64,000 nt of DNA from Flavobacterium hydrocarbonoxydans (GCF_009789235.1 NZ_WSTB01000009.1:124001-188000), one strand, 5' to 3'. Positions 1 to 8,490 are shown, numbered from the stretch's first letter. Numbers and translations: made by a program. Notes: a model not told the origin generated them from the sequence alone.

Positions 1-857
1 GCAATAGTTTTTCCTTCAACTTTTGTAATTACATCACCCACTTTTAAATCGTTTATTTTGGCTAATGAATCGTTTTTCAAACTAACAATAATTGCTTTTT
101 CATCAATAATTTCGACATCTGCGGGAATAAATTTATCTCCAAAATATTCAAACAATTGAGGCATGTGAGTTGACGCATGTGTATCATTTAGTTTTACAGA
201 AATCTCACGCATTGCCAAAGCAAAAACTTTATCCGATTCTGGAGCATAAAAACTTGGAAGCATCGTAATTAATACTTTGCCCCAATTTTCATCCATTTGA
301 TATTTATAGGGAAAAAAATATTCAATGTAATTCCAATATCTGAATAAAGTCAAAAGACGCATATTTTTATCTGACCATTTAAAATCTGCATATTTTACTT
401 CGTTCTTAAATTGCAAAGGCGCACTGCCTCCGCCAAACGCATAATCAACATAATATTGATTCCCCTGAGATCTGTTTTCTTCAATAAATTTTAATTTTTT
501 CGAAAGTGATTTAGAAAACAAGTCATTTTTCGAAAACCACGACAAATCGAAGTTTTTATCAAAATATTCTTTTTTTACTGTGGATTTTGAAGCATTTACT
601 TTTACTTCTCCTAAGGAAGCAATCCAGTTTTCGATTACCAGAGAATAGGCCTCAGCAGTTTGTGCTTCTTCAACTTTTGGTAAAACCTGAAACAATTGTT
701 CGTCCCAATTTTTACTTCCATCTGTCACATTTGGATGATAATATTTTAGGAAACCCCAAACTTTACAGGTTGCCGCTAATTTTTCAGTTTCAGTTATTGG
801 TTTTGAAAAAGAAAATTGAAATAAGAGAACAAAAAGAATTAAGTAGATTTTTTTCAT
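1..857 (-). CDS. S41 family peptidase with PDZ domain, N-terminal part (runs off the left edge)
   Basis: The reading frame is open from a start codon at 855-857 to the window edge, giving about 285 residues. It begins with a signal peptide (MKKIYLILFVLLFQFSFS), so the protein is exported. The following region (around LAATCKVWGFLKYYHPN and WNYIEYFFPYKY) is typical of the N-terminal part of Bacteroidota S41 (C-terminal-processing-type) peptidases. The last visible residues (DSLAKINDLKVGDVITKVEG) are a PDZ domain. The serine protease core would lie outside the window, so activity cannot be judged. It is transcribed away from the peptide locus and is probably unrelated to it. The family call is fairly sure, the substrate unknown. 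Confidence 0.8.
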   Translation of the reverse strand, partial: MKKIYLILFVLLFQFSFSKPITETEKLAATCKVWGFLKYYHPNVTDGSKNWDEQLFQVLPKVEEAQTAEAYSLVIENWIASLGEVKVNASKSTVKKEYFDKNFDLSWFSKNDLFSKSLSKKLKFIEENRSQGNQYYVDYAFGGGSAPLQFKNEVKYADFKWSDKNMRLLTLFRYWNYIEYFFPYKYQMDENWGKVLITMLPSFYAPESDKVFALAMREISVKLNDTHASTHMPQLFEYFGDKFIPADVEIIDEKAIIVSLKNDSLAKINDLKVGDVITKVEGKTI

Positions 858-980
858 ATAAATAAGTGGTATTTTAACATTACAAAAGTTAAATATAGTA
901 AAGCTTTCAATTTATACAGCAACCATATGTAATATTTAGTCTTTTTTTCAAAGAATATAGCAATGAATTAATACCTAAAA

Positions 981-1007
981 AAGAGAGAAGTTTTTTGCTT
1001 CTCTCTT
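981..1007 (-). terminator. Rho-independent terminator of the small peptide gene
   Basis: A perfect 10-bp stem (AAGAGAGAAG with CTTCTCTCTT, 7-nt loop) is followed on the minus strand by a run of T. It lies just past the stop of the peptide gene at 1030-1209. Confidence 0.75.
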
Positions 1008-1029
1008 ATATATACTTACATATTCAAAA

Positions 1030-1209
1030 TTATCTTTGACAACACCATCCTCCAGGATATTGTACGGGATATACTCCTCCGCAAGTTGGACTTGGACTAA
1101 CACAATAGCCTGTTGCATCTGAATAGCTTGAACCTTGGCCATTAATAGCTTTTTTTTCGTTTTTTGTTAATTCTTTAACACCAACTGAATTTAAAATGGT
1201 TTTCAACAT
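1030..1209 (-). CDS. GG-leader-like, Cys-containing secreted peptide precursor
   Basis: This 59-residue ORF starts MLKTILNSVGVKELTKNEKK and reaches a leader end that reads AINGQG instead of the usual GG. The core of about 35 residues holds four cysteines (C36, C43, C56, C57) and is rich in Gly, Pro and Tyr, with the run TGYCVSPSPTCGG. The leader matches that of the peptide at 5858-6016 and of Bacteroidota bacteriocin-type or RiPP precursors exported by C39-peptidase transporters, one of which is encoded nearby on the same strand. The cysteines may form disulfides made by the VKOR/thioredoxin protein at 6110-7669; this is inference. It has its own terminator. Mature product and activity are unknown. 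Confidence 0.7.
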   Translation of the reverse strand: MLKTILNSVGVKELTKNEKKAINGQGSSYSDATGYCVSPSPTCGGVYPVQYPGGWCCQR

Positions 1210-1568
1210 AATTTATAGATTTTATTGTTATTTTATAGCCCAATCAATTAAAGACATTTGGGTTTATGTCTACTCTTGCGCAAGAATATTTTTAGTGAGC
1301 TTAAATCAAATTAAACTCAAATTAAATGCTTATTAATTGTTAACGGTAAAGTAGTGAGAGACAAAATTTAGAAACATTATTCAGACCTAAAGCAAATTGA
1401 AACAGCTGTACTAACAAACCTCTTCCAAAACCAAACACTGTTTTTTAGTTAAAAACAAAAATAATACTTGTTAATTAAGTTAAATAAAATATATAAACGC
1501 AAATAAATAAGACAAATTGTGTAATTATGAAAAACAAGTGCGCTTTTATAAAACCTTAAAGATTATAT
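1210..1568. other. Intergenic stretch between peptide gene and exporter operon
   Basis: This AT-rich region has stop codons in every frame I followed. A short palindrome, CTTGCGCAAG, lies near 1274. It presumably holds the minus-strand promoter of the peptide gene at 1030-1209. I see no RNA gene or further peptide here. Confidence 0.4.
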
Positions 1569-1609
1569 AAAAAAATCTGTAAGCAAGCTGAAACTTAGTT
1601 ACAGATTTT
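1569..1609 (-). terminator. Terminator of the exporter operon
   Basis: An 11-bp stem (AAAATCTGTAA with TTACAGATTTT, 16-nt loop) is followed on the minus strand by TTTT. It lies 18 bp past the HlyD stop codon and ends the ABC / four-helix / HlyD transcription unit. Confidence 0.7.
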
Positions 1610-1626
1610 AATTTAATTAAAAGAAA

Positions 1627-2946
1627 TTAAACCTGTTCAAAAATACTTTTAAACTGGTATAAGATTCTTTCGATTAATCGTAAATCTTCGGTAACAATTT
1701 CAGCGCTGCCTTTCATTTCCTGCTGAAATATAATTTGTTTTTTATACGAAGTTTTTAAACCATTAGGCAAAGAAACATCAAGTAATAAATTTCCGTCCTT
1801 GTCCGGAACCAGAGAAATATTTTGAATTTTCCCTCTTAAAACTCCAAACTCCCGGTCTGGGAAATTTGCCAGTCGGATGTTTACTTTTTGCCCTACTTTT
1901 ATTTTTCCTGAATTGAGAGCCGGTGCTTTTACTTTTCCGATAAAACCATTTTTAGCATCCGGTATGATCGAAAAAACATTATCCCCAACATTTATAGTCT
2001 GATTTTCATTCCATACCTGAAGAAAAGTTACGACTCCGCTTATGGATGACTGTAAGGTATAATTCAATTCCCAGTCTTTGATAATTTTCTTAAGCTGATA
2101 AAACGACTGCGCCACATTTCGCCCCAGGTTTACCTCTTCCCTGGTGCTGTTTATCTGCGAATTCTGCCCTAATTTTGTATTATTAATCAATGACGACCTT
2201 AATTGTGAAATAGACGACAAAAGACTCTTATAATTCTTTTGTGCCTGCAGATAAGCCAGTTTTTTAGCTTCCATTTCCTGAGTCGAAACAATACCTTTAT
2301 TAAATAAAGTTTCGAATCTTGCGACTTCGTTTTTCTGAAGCTGCAATTCGCTTTCGTTAATTACTTTTTGTTGTTGTAAAATATCCAAACGTTCTTTAAT
2401 CTGAATGTTTTCTGAACTTTGGGCCCTGCTTTCTACTTCAAAAGGGTGCAGACTATTATTCAGTTCCTGAGCCTGATAATCTTTCTGAAAAACGGCAAAA
2501 GCACTTTCAATTTCTCCTAATTGGGTGTTTTTTAGCAAATCAAAAGGAAAAGCTTTTTTCGAGTCATTAATATTGTAATTATCGATGATGCTTTTTAACA
2601 AAAAAACATCTTTATAATTGGCTGTATTCTCAATAATGGCCAAAGTGGTATTTTTAGAAACTTCGGCTTTATTTTTAACCAAAATAACTTCGATACGTCC
2701 TGAAGATTTAGAAACTATTTTTTCAGGCGGAATATTGGTTGTAATAGTGATTTCGGAAGCCACCACATCCGGATATTTTACAAACCATGAAATAAAAAAC
2801 AGCATCAGTAATATTATGAATATCAAAACTGTTCCCCAGCGAATCATCCAATGAGGTACTTTGGTCAAGATGTCCTGAACTTCTTCGCTTCGAAGTTCGA
2901 AGCTTGAAGTGGGAAGATGGGAGTCAGAAGTTTTATCTACTGGCAT
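1627..2946 (-). CDS. HlyD family secretion adaptor (membrane fusion protein)
   Basis: This 439-residue protein has a short cytoplasmic N-terminus, one membrane span at about residues 37-56 (TVLIFIILLMLFFISWF), then a periplasmic part. That part has a biotinyl-lipoyl-like half, long coiled-coil helices (about 140-290) and a second beta-barrel half ending near the C-terminus. This is the layout of adaptors that pair with C39-peptidase ABC exporters and link the inner membrane pump to an outer-membrane channel. The partner ABC gene lies upstream at 3339-5531. The start overlaps the end of the four-helix gene by 10 nt, which suggests coupled translation. Role: export of the neighbouring GG-leader peptides (inferred). 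Confidence 0.85.
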   Translation of the reverse strand: MPVDKTSDSHLPTSSFELRSEEVQDILTKVPHWMIRWGTVLIFIILLMLFFISWFVKYPDVVASEITITTNIPPEKIVSKSSGRIEVILVKNKAEVSKNTTLAIIENTANYKDVFLLKSIIDNYNINDSKKAFPFDLLKNTQLGEIESAFAVFQKDYQAQELNNSLHPFEVESRAQSSENIQIKERLDILQQQKVINESELQLQKNEVARFETLFNKGIVSTQEMEAKKLAYLQAQKNYKSLLSSISQLRSSLINNTKLGQNSQINSTREEVNLGRNVAQSFYQLKKIIKDWELNYTLQSSISGVVTFLQVWNENQTINVGDNVFSIIPDAKNGFIGKVKAPALNSGKIKVGQKVNIRLANFPDREFGVLRGKIQNISLVPDKDGNLLLDVSLPNGLKTSYKKQIIFQQEMKGSAEIVTEDLRLIERILYQFKSIFEQV

Positions 2947-3296
2947 TTTAATTTTGTTTTAAAAGAAATCATCAAATTCATCAAATTAAACGCATCGTTA
3001 TAAAGTTTATCAAATGTATTATCATCTATATAACTTCTTCTTTTAGCTTTATACAAGCAAGTTACAACTTCTGCTAAAGACCTCACAGAATATCCTAAGA
3101 ATCTATTAAATTCAGGATTAGATTGTTCTATGGAACCTTCGGGAATATTTAACGCAACCGAATCCGCGGCCCTTAGGATTTGTGATGACAAATTATACAT
3201 TTCTCTCTTAGGAAAACCTACTGATAAAATATTTATTTCTTCACCAAAATCCATTGCTTTTTGCCAAATAATTAATTTCTCGAACTTAAAACTCAT
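2937..3296 (-). CDS. Four-helix bundle protein (23S rRNA IVS-protein family)
   Basis: This 119-residue protein has the family signature: FEKLIIWQKAMDFG at the start, LSSQILRAADSVALNIPEGS in the middle and a helical C-terminal half. The family was first noticed inside intervening sequences of 23S rRNA genes, but most members, like this one, are stand-alone genes of unknown function. It is placed between the ABC exporter (42 nt upstream) and the HlyD gene (10-nt overlap), so it is almost certainly in the same transcript. Its presence in a peptide-export operon is unusual and may be an incidental insertion or a role in the system. Confidence 0.8.
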   Translation of the reverse strand: MSFKFEKLIIWQKAMDFGEEINILSVGFPKREMYNLSSQILRAADSVALNIPEGSIEQSNPEFNRFLGYSVRSLAEVVTCLYKAKRRSYIDDNTFDKLYNDAFNLMNLMISFKTKLKCQ

Positions 3297-3338
3297 CTCT
3301 TATACTTTTTTTTCACTTACACATACATCTCCAAACTT

Positions 3339-5531
3339 CTAGTTTCCAAGCTGCAATTGATTCCGAACCAGCTCAAAATAGCTTCCTTTTTGTTCAACTA
3401 ATGTTTTATGATTTCCTATTTCGATAATTTTTCCTTTATCTAAAACTACAATTTGATCGGCATTCATCACTGTACTCAGGCGATGCGCAATTACAATAAC
3501 CGTTTTGTCTTTAAAGAAAATATCGAGTTTTTGCATAATTTCTTTTTCATTATTAGCGTCTAAGGCAGAAGTTGCTTCGTCAAAAAACAAAATCTCAGGA
3601 TCTTTGTAAACAGCCCTTGCGATTAACAATCGTTGTTTTTGCCCGGTGCTCATTCCTAATCCTTCGGCTCCAATTTTAGTATTGTATCCCAGAGGTAATT
3701 CACTAATATATTCTTTGATATTGGCAACATCGGCTGCATAAACTAATTTTTCTTTATCAACTTTATCGACACCAATAGCAATGTTGTTTGCAATTGTGTC
3801 ACTAAATACAAAACCTTCCTGCATGACCGCTCCAACACTTGATCGCCATGCTTTTTGCGAAATATTTTTAAGTTGCGAATTGCCTATATTTATTTCTCCT
3901 TTTTCAGGTTCGTAAAACTTTAGCAATAATTTCATCAAAGTTGTTTTTCCGCTTCCGCTAACGCCTACAATTGCGGTTACTTTATTGGCAGGAATTATTA
4001 AATTTAAATCCTGCAAAACCGGAATATCAGAACCTAAATAGCGATACGATAAATTCTTAATCTCAATATTCTGATTGTACGGAACATCATTGGTCTGATG
4101 TATTTCCTGTTGCGTTTCATCGTCTTTATCGTGAATTTCAGACAATCTTGCCAATGATATTTTGGCATCCTGCAGTTCTCTGACAAATTCGATCAGCTGC
4201 GTAATAGGGCCGTTTAAACTTCCTACGATAGAACTTATCGCTAACATCATCCCTAACGTAATTTCGCCATCGATAACCAGTTTGGCCGAAAGAAAAATGA
4301 TAAAGATATTTTTTAATTCATTAATCACAGATGAACCAATAGTTTGCGTCTGCTCTAAAACTAACCCTTTTATAGAAACTCTAAAAAGTCTTGCCTGAAC
4401 ATACTCCCAACCCCAGCGTTTTTGCTTTTCGGCGTTGTGAAGCTTTATTTCCTGCATACCATTGATGAGCTCCATTACTTTACTTTGCTCGCTGGAAACC
4501 TCGGCAAAACGTTTGTAATCTAATATTTCTCTTCGTTTAAGAAACAAAGTAATCCACCCGAAGTACAAAACACTTCCTGCAAAAAACACTAAAAATATCT
4601 GAACATTAAAATATAACAAAACGCCCCCCATGACCATCATATTAATCATAGAAAACAAAACATTTAACGATGATGTGGTAAGAATTCGCTCGATTCTGCG
4701 ATGATCGTTGATTCTTTGCATAATATCTCCAGTCATTCGAACATCAAAAAACGAAATGGGTAAATTCATTAATTTGATAAAGAAATCTGAAATTAAGGAG
4801 ATGTTTATCCGGGTTGAAAGATGAAGCAGAATCCAGCTTCTGATTAATTCTAAACCTGTTCTTCCTGCAAAAAGAAACAATTGTGCAAAAAGAATCAGAT
4901 AAATAAAGTGAATGTTTTGATTTTGTATCCCGACATCTACAATACTTTGGGTAAGAAACGGAAAAATTAGCTGTAGCAAACTGCTGGCTAAAAGCCCTAT
5001 GCTCAATTGTGTCAAAAATGATTTATAACGCAAAACATATTGCGCCAGCATTTTAAAACCTAGTCCTTTATGATCTTCTTTATCAAATTCTGACTGAAAA
5101 AATTTAGGCGTTGCTTCGATCAATAAAGCTATTCCTTCCGGAGTAGTCTGATCGGCGTTATTACCTATCCAGAATTTAAGGAATTCTTCTTTTTTATATT
5201 CCAGCAATCCTATCGCTGGATCGGACACATAATACGTATTTTTTTTTATTTTGTAAAGGACTATATAATGCTCATTATTCCAGTGCAAAATACAGGGTAA
5301 AGGCGCTTCCTCCAGCCTCTCAAGACTTAGTTTTACGCCGAGTGTTCTAAAACCGATTTTTTCAGCAGCTTCACTTAAAAACAATAAATTACTTCCTTCG
5401 CGAGTGGTTTCGCTAAAATCTCTCAACTCCTGGATGTTGATTGTTTTTCCGTAATGTTTTGCTATTATCTTTAAACAGGTAGGGCCACAATCTTTATGAT
5501 CTGCCTGTCTGTAATTCGTGAATTTTTTCAA
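3339..5531 (-). CDS. Peptidase C39 / ABC-type peptide exporter
   Basis: This 730-residue protein has three parts. Residues 1-140 are a C39 double-glycine peptidase with Cys15 (in KDCGPTC), His88 (NNEHYIV) and Asp104 (SDPAIG) as likely catalytic triad. A transmembrane ABC domain spans about 165-450, and a nucleotide-binding domain follows with Walker A GVSGSGKTT near 520, signature MSTGQKQR and Walker B ILFFDEATSALD. Such proteins cut leader peptides after GG and export the core. It should process the peptides at 1030 and 5858 and perhaps the four at 7930-8622. Length and motifs are complete, so the enzyme looks active. It is the first gene of the ABC / four-helix / HlyD unit. Confidence 0.92.
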   Translation of the reverse strand: MKKFTNYRQADHKDCGPTCLKIIAKHYGKTINIQELRDFSETTREGSNLLFLSEAAEKIGFRTLGVKLSLERLEEAPLPCILHWNNEHYIVLYKIKKNTYYVSDPAIGLLEYKKEEFLKFWIGNNADQTTPEGIALLIEATPKFFQSEFDKEDHKGLGFKMLAQYVLRYKSFLTQLSIGLLASSLLQLIFPFLTQSIVDVGIQNQNIHFIYLILFAQLFLFAGRTGLELIRSWILLHLSTRINISLISDFFIKLMNLPISFFDVRMTGDIMQRINDHRRIERILTTSSLNVLFSMINMMVMGGVLLYFNVQIFLVFFAGSVLYFGWITLFLKRREILDYKRFAEVSSEQSKVMELINGMQEIKLHNAEKQKRWGWEYVQARLFRVSIKGLVLEQTQTIGSSVINELKNIFIIFLSAKLVIDGEITLGMMLAISSIVGSLNGPITQLIEFVRELQDAKISLARLSEIHDKDDETQQEIHQTNDVPYNQNIEIKNLSYRYLGSDIPVLQDLNLIIPANKVTAIVGVSGSGKTTLMKLLLKFYEPEKGEINIGNSQLKNISQKAWRSSVGAVMQEGFVFSDTIANNIAIGVDKVDKEKLVYAADVANIKEYISELPLGYNTKIGAEGLGMSTGQKQRLLIARAVYKDPEILFFDEATSALDANNEKEIMQKLDIFFKDKTVIVIAHRLSTVMNADQIVVLDKGKIIEIGNHKTLVEQKGSYFELVRNQLQLGN

Positions 5532-5592
5532 TTTTAACTTTTGTTTTTACACAGCAATATAACACAATTTTTTTTACTTTTTTATCAAAAAA

Positions 5593-5623
5593 AAACAGAG
5601 AAGAATTTTATTCCTCTCTGTTT
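5593..5623 (-). terminator. Terminator after the decayed peptide gene
   Basis: The stem AAACAGAGA / TCTCTGTTT is followed on the minus strand by eight T. Its position just past the pseudogene at 5640-5788 mirrors the terminator after the intact peptide at 1030-1209. Confidence 0.6.
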
Positions 5624-5639
5624 CTAAAAGTAATTTCTT

Positions 5640-5788
5640 TTAAAATTCCCCAGGATACGGTACTGGTTAATCTTACGTCAAGATTAACACAGTAACCAGT
5701 TTCCAGAGATTCCCTTCAGTGACCACCAATGTCGGGATTTTGCTCAACTTTTTTCATTATTGAGCGCCTACAAATTCAAAAAAAACAT
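5640..5788 (-). pseudogene. Decayed Cys-peptide precursor
   Basis: No frame stays open, but pieces of a precursor peptide are recognisable in order on the minus strand. They are ATG followed by FLNL, a leader end reading KKVEQNPDIGGH in another frame, a core start ETGYCVNLDV in a third, and PVPYPGEF then a stop. The intact peptide at 1030-1209 has the matching pieces ILNS, KNEKKAINGQG, DATGYCV and PVQYPGGW. The best reading is a third paralogue broken by several small insertions or deletions and stop codons. It sits between the exporter and the intact peptide at 5858, with a terminator behind it. Confidence 0.6.
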
Positions 5789-5857
5789 GACTAAATTCTA
5801 AAATAGGCAATATCGTATGTATTCTTAAAACTTCTTTTTTAATATCCGTCAGTCAGG

Positions 5858-6016
5858 TTATGGCAAAACCTGGCAAGGCGGAGCGCATGCTATGCTGTAA
5901 TATTTACAAGCATTAGTCGAAGGGTCGATACAATCTTTTAAACCTCCTTTTATTGCTTTTTGTTCTTTTTTAGTGAGCTCTTTGGCTCCTTCCAGGTTTA
6001 AAATTTTTTCTAACAT
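5858..6016 (-). CDS. GG-leader Cys-containing secreted peptide precursor
   Basis: This 52-residue ORF has a textbook leader (MLEKILNLEGAKELTKKEQK then AIKGG) ending in the double glycine at residues 24-25. The core is 27 residues with four cysteines (C29, C37, C44, C48) and ends ACAPPCQVLP. Cleavage by the C39 exporter encoded at 3339-5531 is expected from the family. The gene starts 93 nt past the stop of the VKOR-thioredoxin gene on the same strand, in keeping with disulfide formation in the product (inference). The product may be a bacteriocin or a signalling peptide; nothing in the sequence decides this. Confidence 0.8.
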   Translation of the reverse strand: MLEKILNLEGAKELTKKEQKAIKGGLKDCIDPSTNACKYYSIACAPPCQVLP

Positions 6017-6109
6017 CTAATTAATTTTAAAAATTTGGGTTTCGGTATAATTACTAATATTAAAAACTTGATTTATTTAATATACTTTACAATTATTATC
6101 ATTAGGCCA

Positions 6110-7669
6110 TTAAGCTGTTTGCTCTAAAACCAGATTGCTTTCTTCCACAAATTCATTCAAAAAATATTTCAAATCCTGTAATTCATATTCGTTAGGATAC
6201 ACCTTGTCGTTTACAATTTTTACGGGTGTATAATTAAAATTATTAACCGAACACCAGTCGTATTGCTTTTGTATTTCCTGATTAACCATCATACTGGTAT
6301 TCTCTACCTGCCATTTATCTGACCATTCTTTCAGGTCAAACTTCTTTATATACCAATCTGATATGGCTTCGACAATTTTTCCCGGTGTTACTTTATTAAT
6401 AATCAATAATCTTTCAACAACCACTTTATATGAATTATCGTTGTTTTCAGGATTAACATTAAACAATATTTTCAGGAACACCCGCTCCGGAGATTTCAAA
6501 ACCAGCTCAAACGCATCCTGAAAAGCTTTAAAGCACAGATTGCAGCTAGGACTCAAAATCAAAGAGAGTTTTATGGGAGCATTTCTGTTTCCAAAATTCA
6601 ATCCCGATAATGACGAAAAGCCATTTGTAACAGGAACATCTCTTGATAAAAAATTCAGGACATTATAATTTCTCTTGAATTTTTTAAGCTCTTGTAACTC
6701 ATTTTCAATTTCAATTTTATGTTTAATAATCGTTTTTACCGATAACCAAACCGTCAAAACAAACAAAAAAGAAAAGAAAAATGGAAGAACATTTGTCAAT
6801 TCAAAGTTTAGTGTAAACTGATTGGTTGAAAACCAGATTACGCTTTGAACTAATATTAATGCTGAAACCATCAGGCACAACACACACCATTTTTTCAATT
6901 CAAATTTCTGTATCCAAATTGAAGATACTACTACAGGTATTGCCAATGAACTTAAAAAACCAATAAAAACTCCAGATCCGTGAGGCCAAATTAATATTGA
7001 GGAAAGAATTGTTCCAAAAAAAATCAATGGCAAATCTGCAAAATTGACTAATGTGCCTGAAAAAACCGTATCCGATTTTAAAACGTTATCACACGACATA
7101 TTAGCATTCCTATTACAAAACTGGGCAAAGAAATTATTTTTGAATCCAAATTTCTCCTGAACAATAAAAACACTGATCGTAAAACCTAGTATTGCGCTTC
7201 CCAAAAAAAAATAATCAATTATTTTATAAGGATAATAAAACATTGAGGTAAAAATCAAAATCAAAACTGGCAGAATATATCTTAGCCATTTAAAATTAAT
7301 TGCATTATCCTCTTTCACATATGTTTTATTAGGCTCAATAGCCACAATTACTCCACTCCAATCTAACAAGAACTGCTCGTATGTTATTTTTAATCTTTTT
7401 CCCTTAATCGTATCCAGTACAATTCCTTTATCATTTTTTGCTACCAGAACCAACTCATCGTTAAAATAGGCTAAAAAAGATGCTGGCAAATCCAGTATTT
7501 GTTCTTTAGGAATTTTAACCGCGGCATTTTCAATCCCCAACAAATCAAAAGAGTCCGTTATCGCAAATAAACTTGGATAATTTGGGTGCGATAAAAACAA
7601 ATCTTCAAATTCGTTTTTAAAACTTCCATATCGATTTATCTGAAGAAATTTTTGAACAACTTTTATCAT
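6110..7669 (-). CDS. C39-like / vitamin K epoxide reductase / thioredoxin-like membrane protein
   Basis: This 519-residue protein combines three modules. Residues 1-115 resemble the C39 peptidase fold but hold no cysteine at all (the first is C185), so this part cannot be a cysteine protease and may bind leader peptides. Residues 125-310 are a multi-span VKOR domain with the cysteine pairs C185/C193 and the CVLC motif C262/C265. Residues 360-519 are a thioredoxin-like domain with C376-N-L-C379 and the helix pattern of DsbA-like proteins. VKOR-Trx fusions make disulfides in secreted proteins, and the neighbouring peptides carry four cysteines each. Such fusions recur in Bacteroidota peptide-export loci. 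The role of the N-terminal module is inference. Confidence 0.85.
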   Translation of the reverse strand: MIKVVQKFLQINRYGSFKNEFEDLFLSHPNYPSLFAITDSFDLLGIENAAVKIPKEQILDLPASFLAYFNDELVLVAKNDKGIVLDTIKGKRLKITYEQFLLDWSGVIVAIEPNKTYVKEDNAINFKWLRYILPVLILIFTSMFYYPYKIIDYFFLGSAILGFTISVFIVQEKFGFKNNFFAQFCNRNANMSCDNVLKSDTVFSGTLVNFADLPLIFFGTILSSILIWPHGSGVFIGFLSSLAIPVVVSSIWIQKFELKKWCVLCLMVSALILVQSVIWFSTNQFTLNFELTNVLPFFFSFLFVLTVWLSVKTIIKHKIEIENELQELKKFKRNYNVLNFLSRDVPVTNGFSSLSGLNFGNRNAPIKLSLILSPSCNLCFKAFQDAFELVLKSPERVFLKILFNVNPENNDNSYKVVVERLLIINKVTPGKIVEAISDWYIKKFDLKEWSDKWQVENTSMMVNQEIQKQYDWCSVNNFNYTPVKIVNDKVYPNEYELQDLKYFLNEFVEESNLVLEQTA

Positions 7670-7892
7670 TTAATTTCGCTCTGGTTATCTAAACTTTGAT
7701 GCAAATATTGGTGTTTTAATTGAAAAAAAGAGCCTTGCATTACACATTTAGTAAATAATACTACATACAATTTATAAATTATAGCAGTCTTACTAAACTT
7801 CATAAATAGCTGAATTACAATATTATAAGTCTTTTTTAGTTTATACAAAAAGGCGAAAAACCCATTCTTAATCAATCGTTTATGTTTTTGTC

Positions 7893-7900
7893 TAGTTTTG
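7893..7900 (+). promoter_or_regulatory. Possible -7 box upstream of the tandem peptide genes
   Basis: TAGTTTTG fits the Bacteroidota TAnnTTTG -7 consensus and lies 29 bp upstream of the first peptide start at 7930. I do not see a convincing -33 TTTG at the right spacing, so this is tentative. Confidence 0.35.
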
Positions 7901-7929
7901 GTAAAACAATAATCTTAATTCATAAAAAC

Positions 7930-8067
7930 ATGACACGTAAACAATTAAAATTCGAAGATTTCAACGCAGAAAAATTATCAAAAAATCAACAAAAAGTAGT
8001 TCGTGGAGGTGATGCAGAACCAGATCCAATTGATCCTGGTAAAGCAACTGGAAACGGAAATGGTTAA
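7930..8067 (+). CDS. GG-leader, Cys-free secreted peptide precursor, copy 1
   Basis: This 45-residue peptide has a leader (MTRKQLKFEDFNAEKLSKNQ, then QKVVRGG) ending in GG at residues 26-27. The 18-residue core is rich in Asp, Pro, Gly and Asn (DAEPDPIDPGKATGNGNG) and has no cysteine, one threonine and no aromatic residue. The start at 7930 is chosen over an upstream in-frame ATG at 7882 because the three following copies begin at the equivalent position. The leader resembles natural-product precursors of the Bacteroidota GG family. The core's simplicity and the tandem copies suggest a released small peptide, perhaps a signal; no modifying enzyme other than the VKOR protein is encoded nearby. 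Confidence 0.75.
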   Translation: MTRKQLKFEDFNAEKLSKNQQKVVRGGDAEPDPIDPGKATGNGNG

Positions 8068-8117
8068 TAATTTATAAAGAAAAAAATCAAAAAATATCCC
8101 TCTTAAAACAGACAAAC

Positions 8118-8255
8118 ATGATAAGTAAAAAATTAAATTTCGAAGATTTCAGCGCAGAAAAATTATCAAAAAATCAACAAAAAGTAGTTCGTGGAGGTGA
8201 TGCAGAACCAGCTCCAATTGATCCGGGAAAAGCAACTGGAAACGGAAATGGTTAA
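8118..8255 (+). CDS. GG-leader, Cys-free secreted peptide precursor, copy 2
   Basis: This 45-residue peptide starts MISKKLNFEDFSAEKLSKNQ and ends its leader in VVRGG. The core differs from copy 1 by one residue (Ala for Asp after EP). It is preceded by a conserved stretch CCTCTTAAAACAGACAAAC directly before the ATG, also found before copies 3 and 4. It is too short for ordinary gene calling but clearly real from the repeat pattern. Confidence 0.75.
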   Translation: MISKKLNFEDFSAEKLSKNQQKVVRGGDAEPAPIDPGKATGNGNG

Positions 8256-8304
8256 TACTTTTAAAGAAAAAAATTAAAAAATATACCTCTTAAAACAGAC
8301 AAAC

Positions 8305-8442
8305 ATGACAAGTAAAAAATTAAATTTCGAAGATTTCAGCGCAGAAAAATTATCAAAAAATCAACAAAAAGTAGTTCGTGGAGGTGATGCCGAGACAGAT
8401 CCAATAGATCCGGGAAAAGCAACTGGAAACGGAAATGGCTAA
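8305..8442 (+). CDS. GG-leader, Cys-free secreted peptide precursor, copy 3
   Basis: This 45-residue peptide has the same leader as copy 2 apart from residue 2 (MTSKK) and the core variation DAETDPIDPGK. The differences between copies cluster in the first part of the core while the ATGNGNG tail is fixed. It has the same upstream box as copies 2 and 4. Export by the C39 transporter across the locus is inferred. Confidence 0.75.
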   Translation: MTSKKLNFEDFSAEKLSKNQQKVVRGGDAETDPIDPGKATGNGNG

Positions 8443-8490
8443 TACTTTATTAAAAAAAATCAAAAAATATACCTCTTAAAACAGACAAAC

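Noticed and set aside
7666-7875. A 69-codon minus-strand frame upstream of the VKOR fusion.
   Set aside because: No leader, motif or family resemblance; it lies in the AT-rich divergent promoter region.
7882-7929. An upstream in-frame ATG that would lengthen the first tandem peptide to 61 residues.
   Set aside because: The other three copies start at the position equivalent to 7930, and the added stretch does not fit the leader family.
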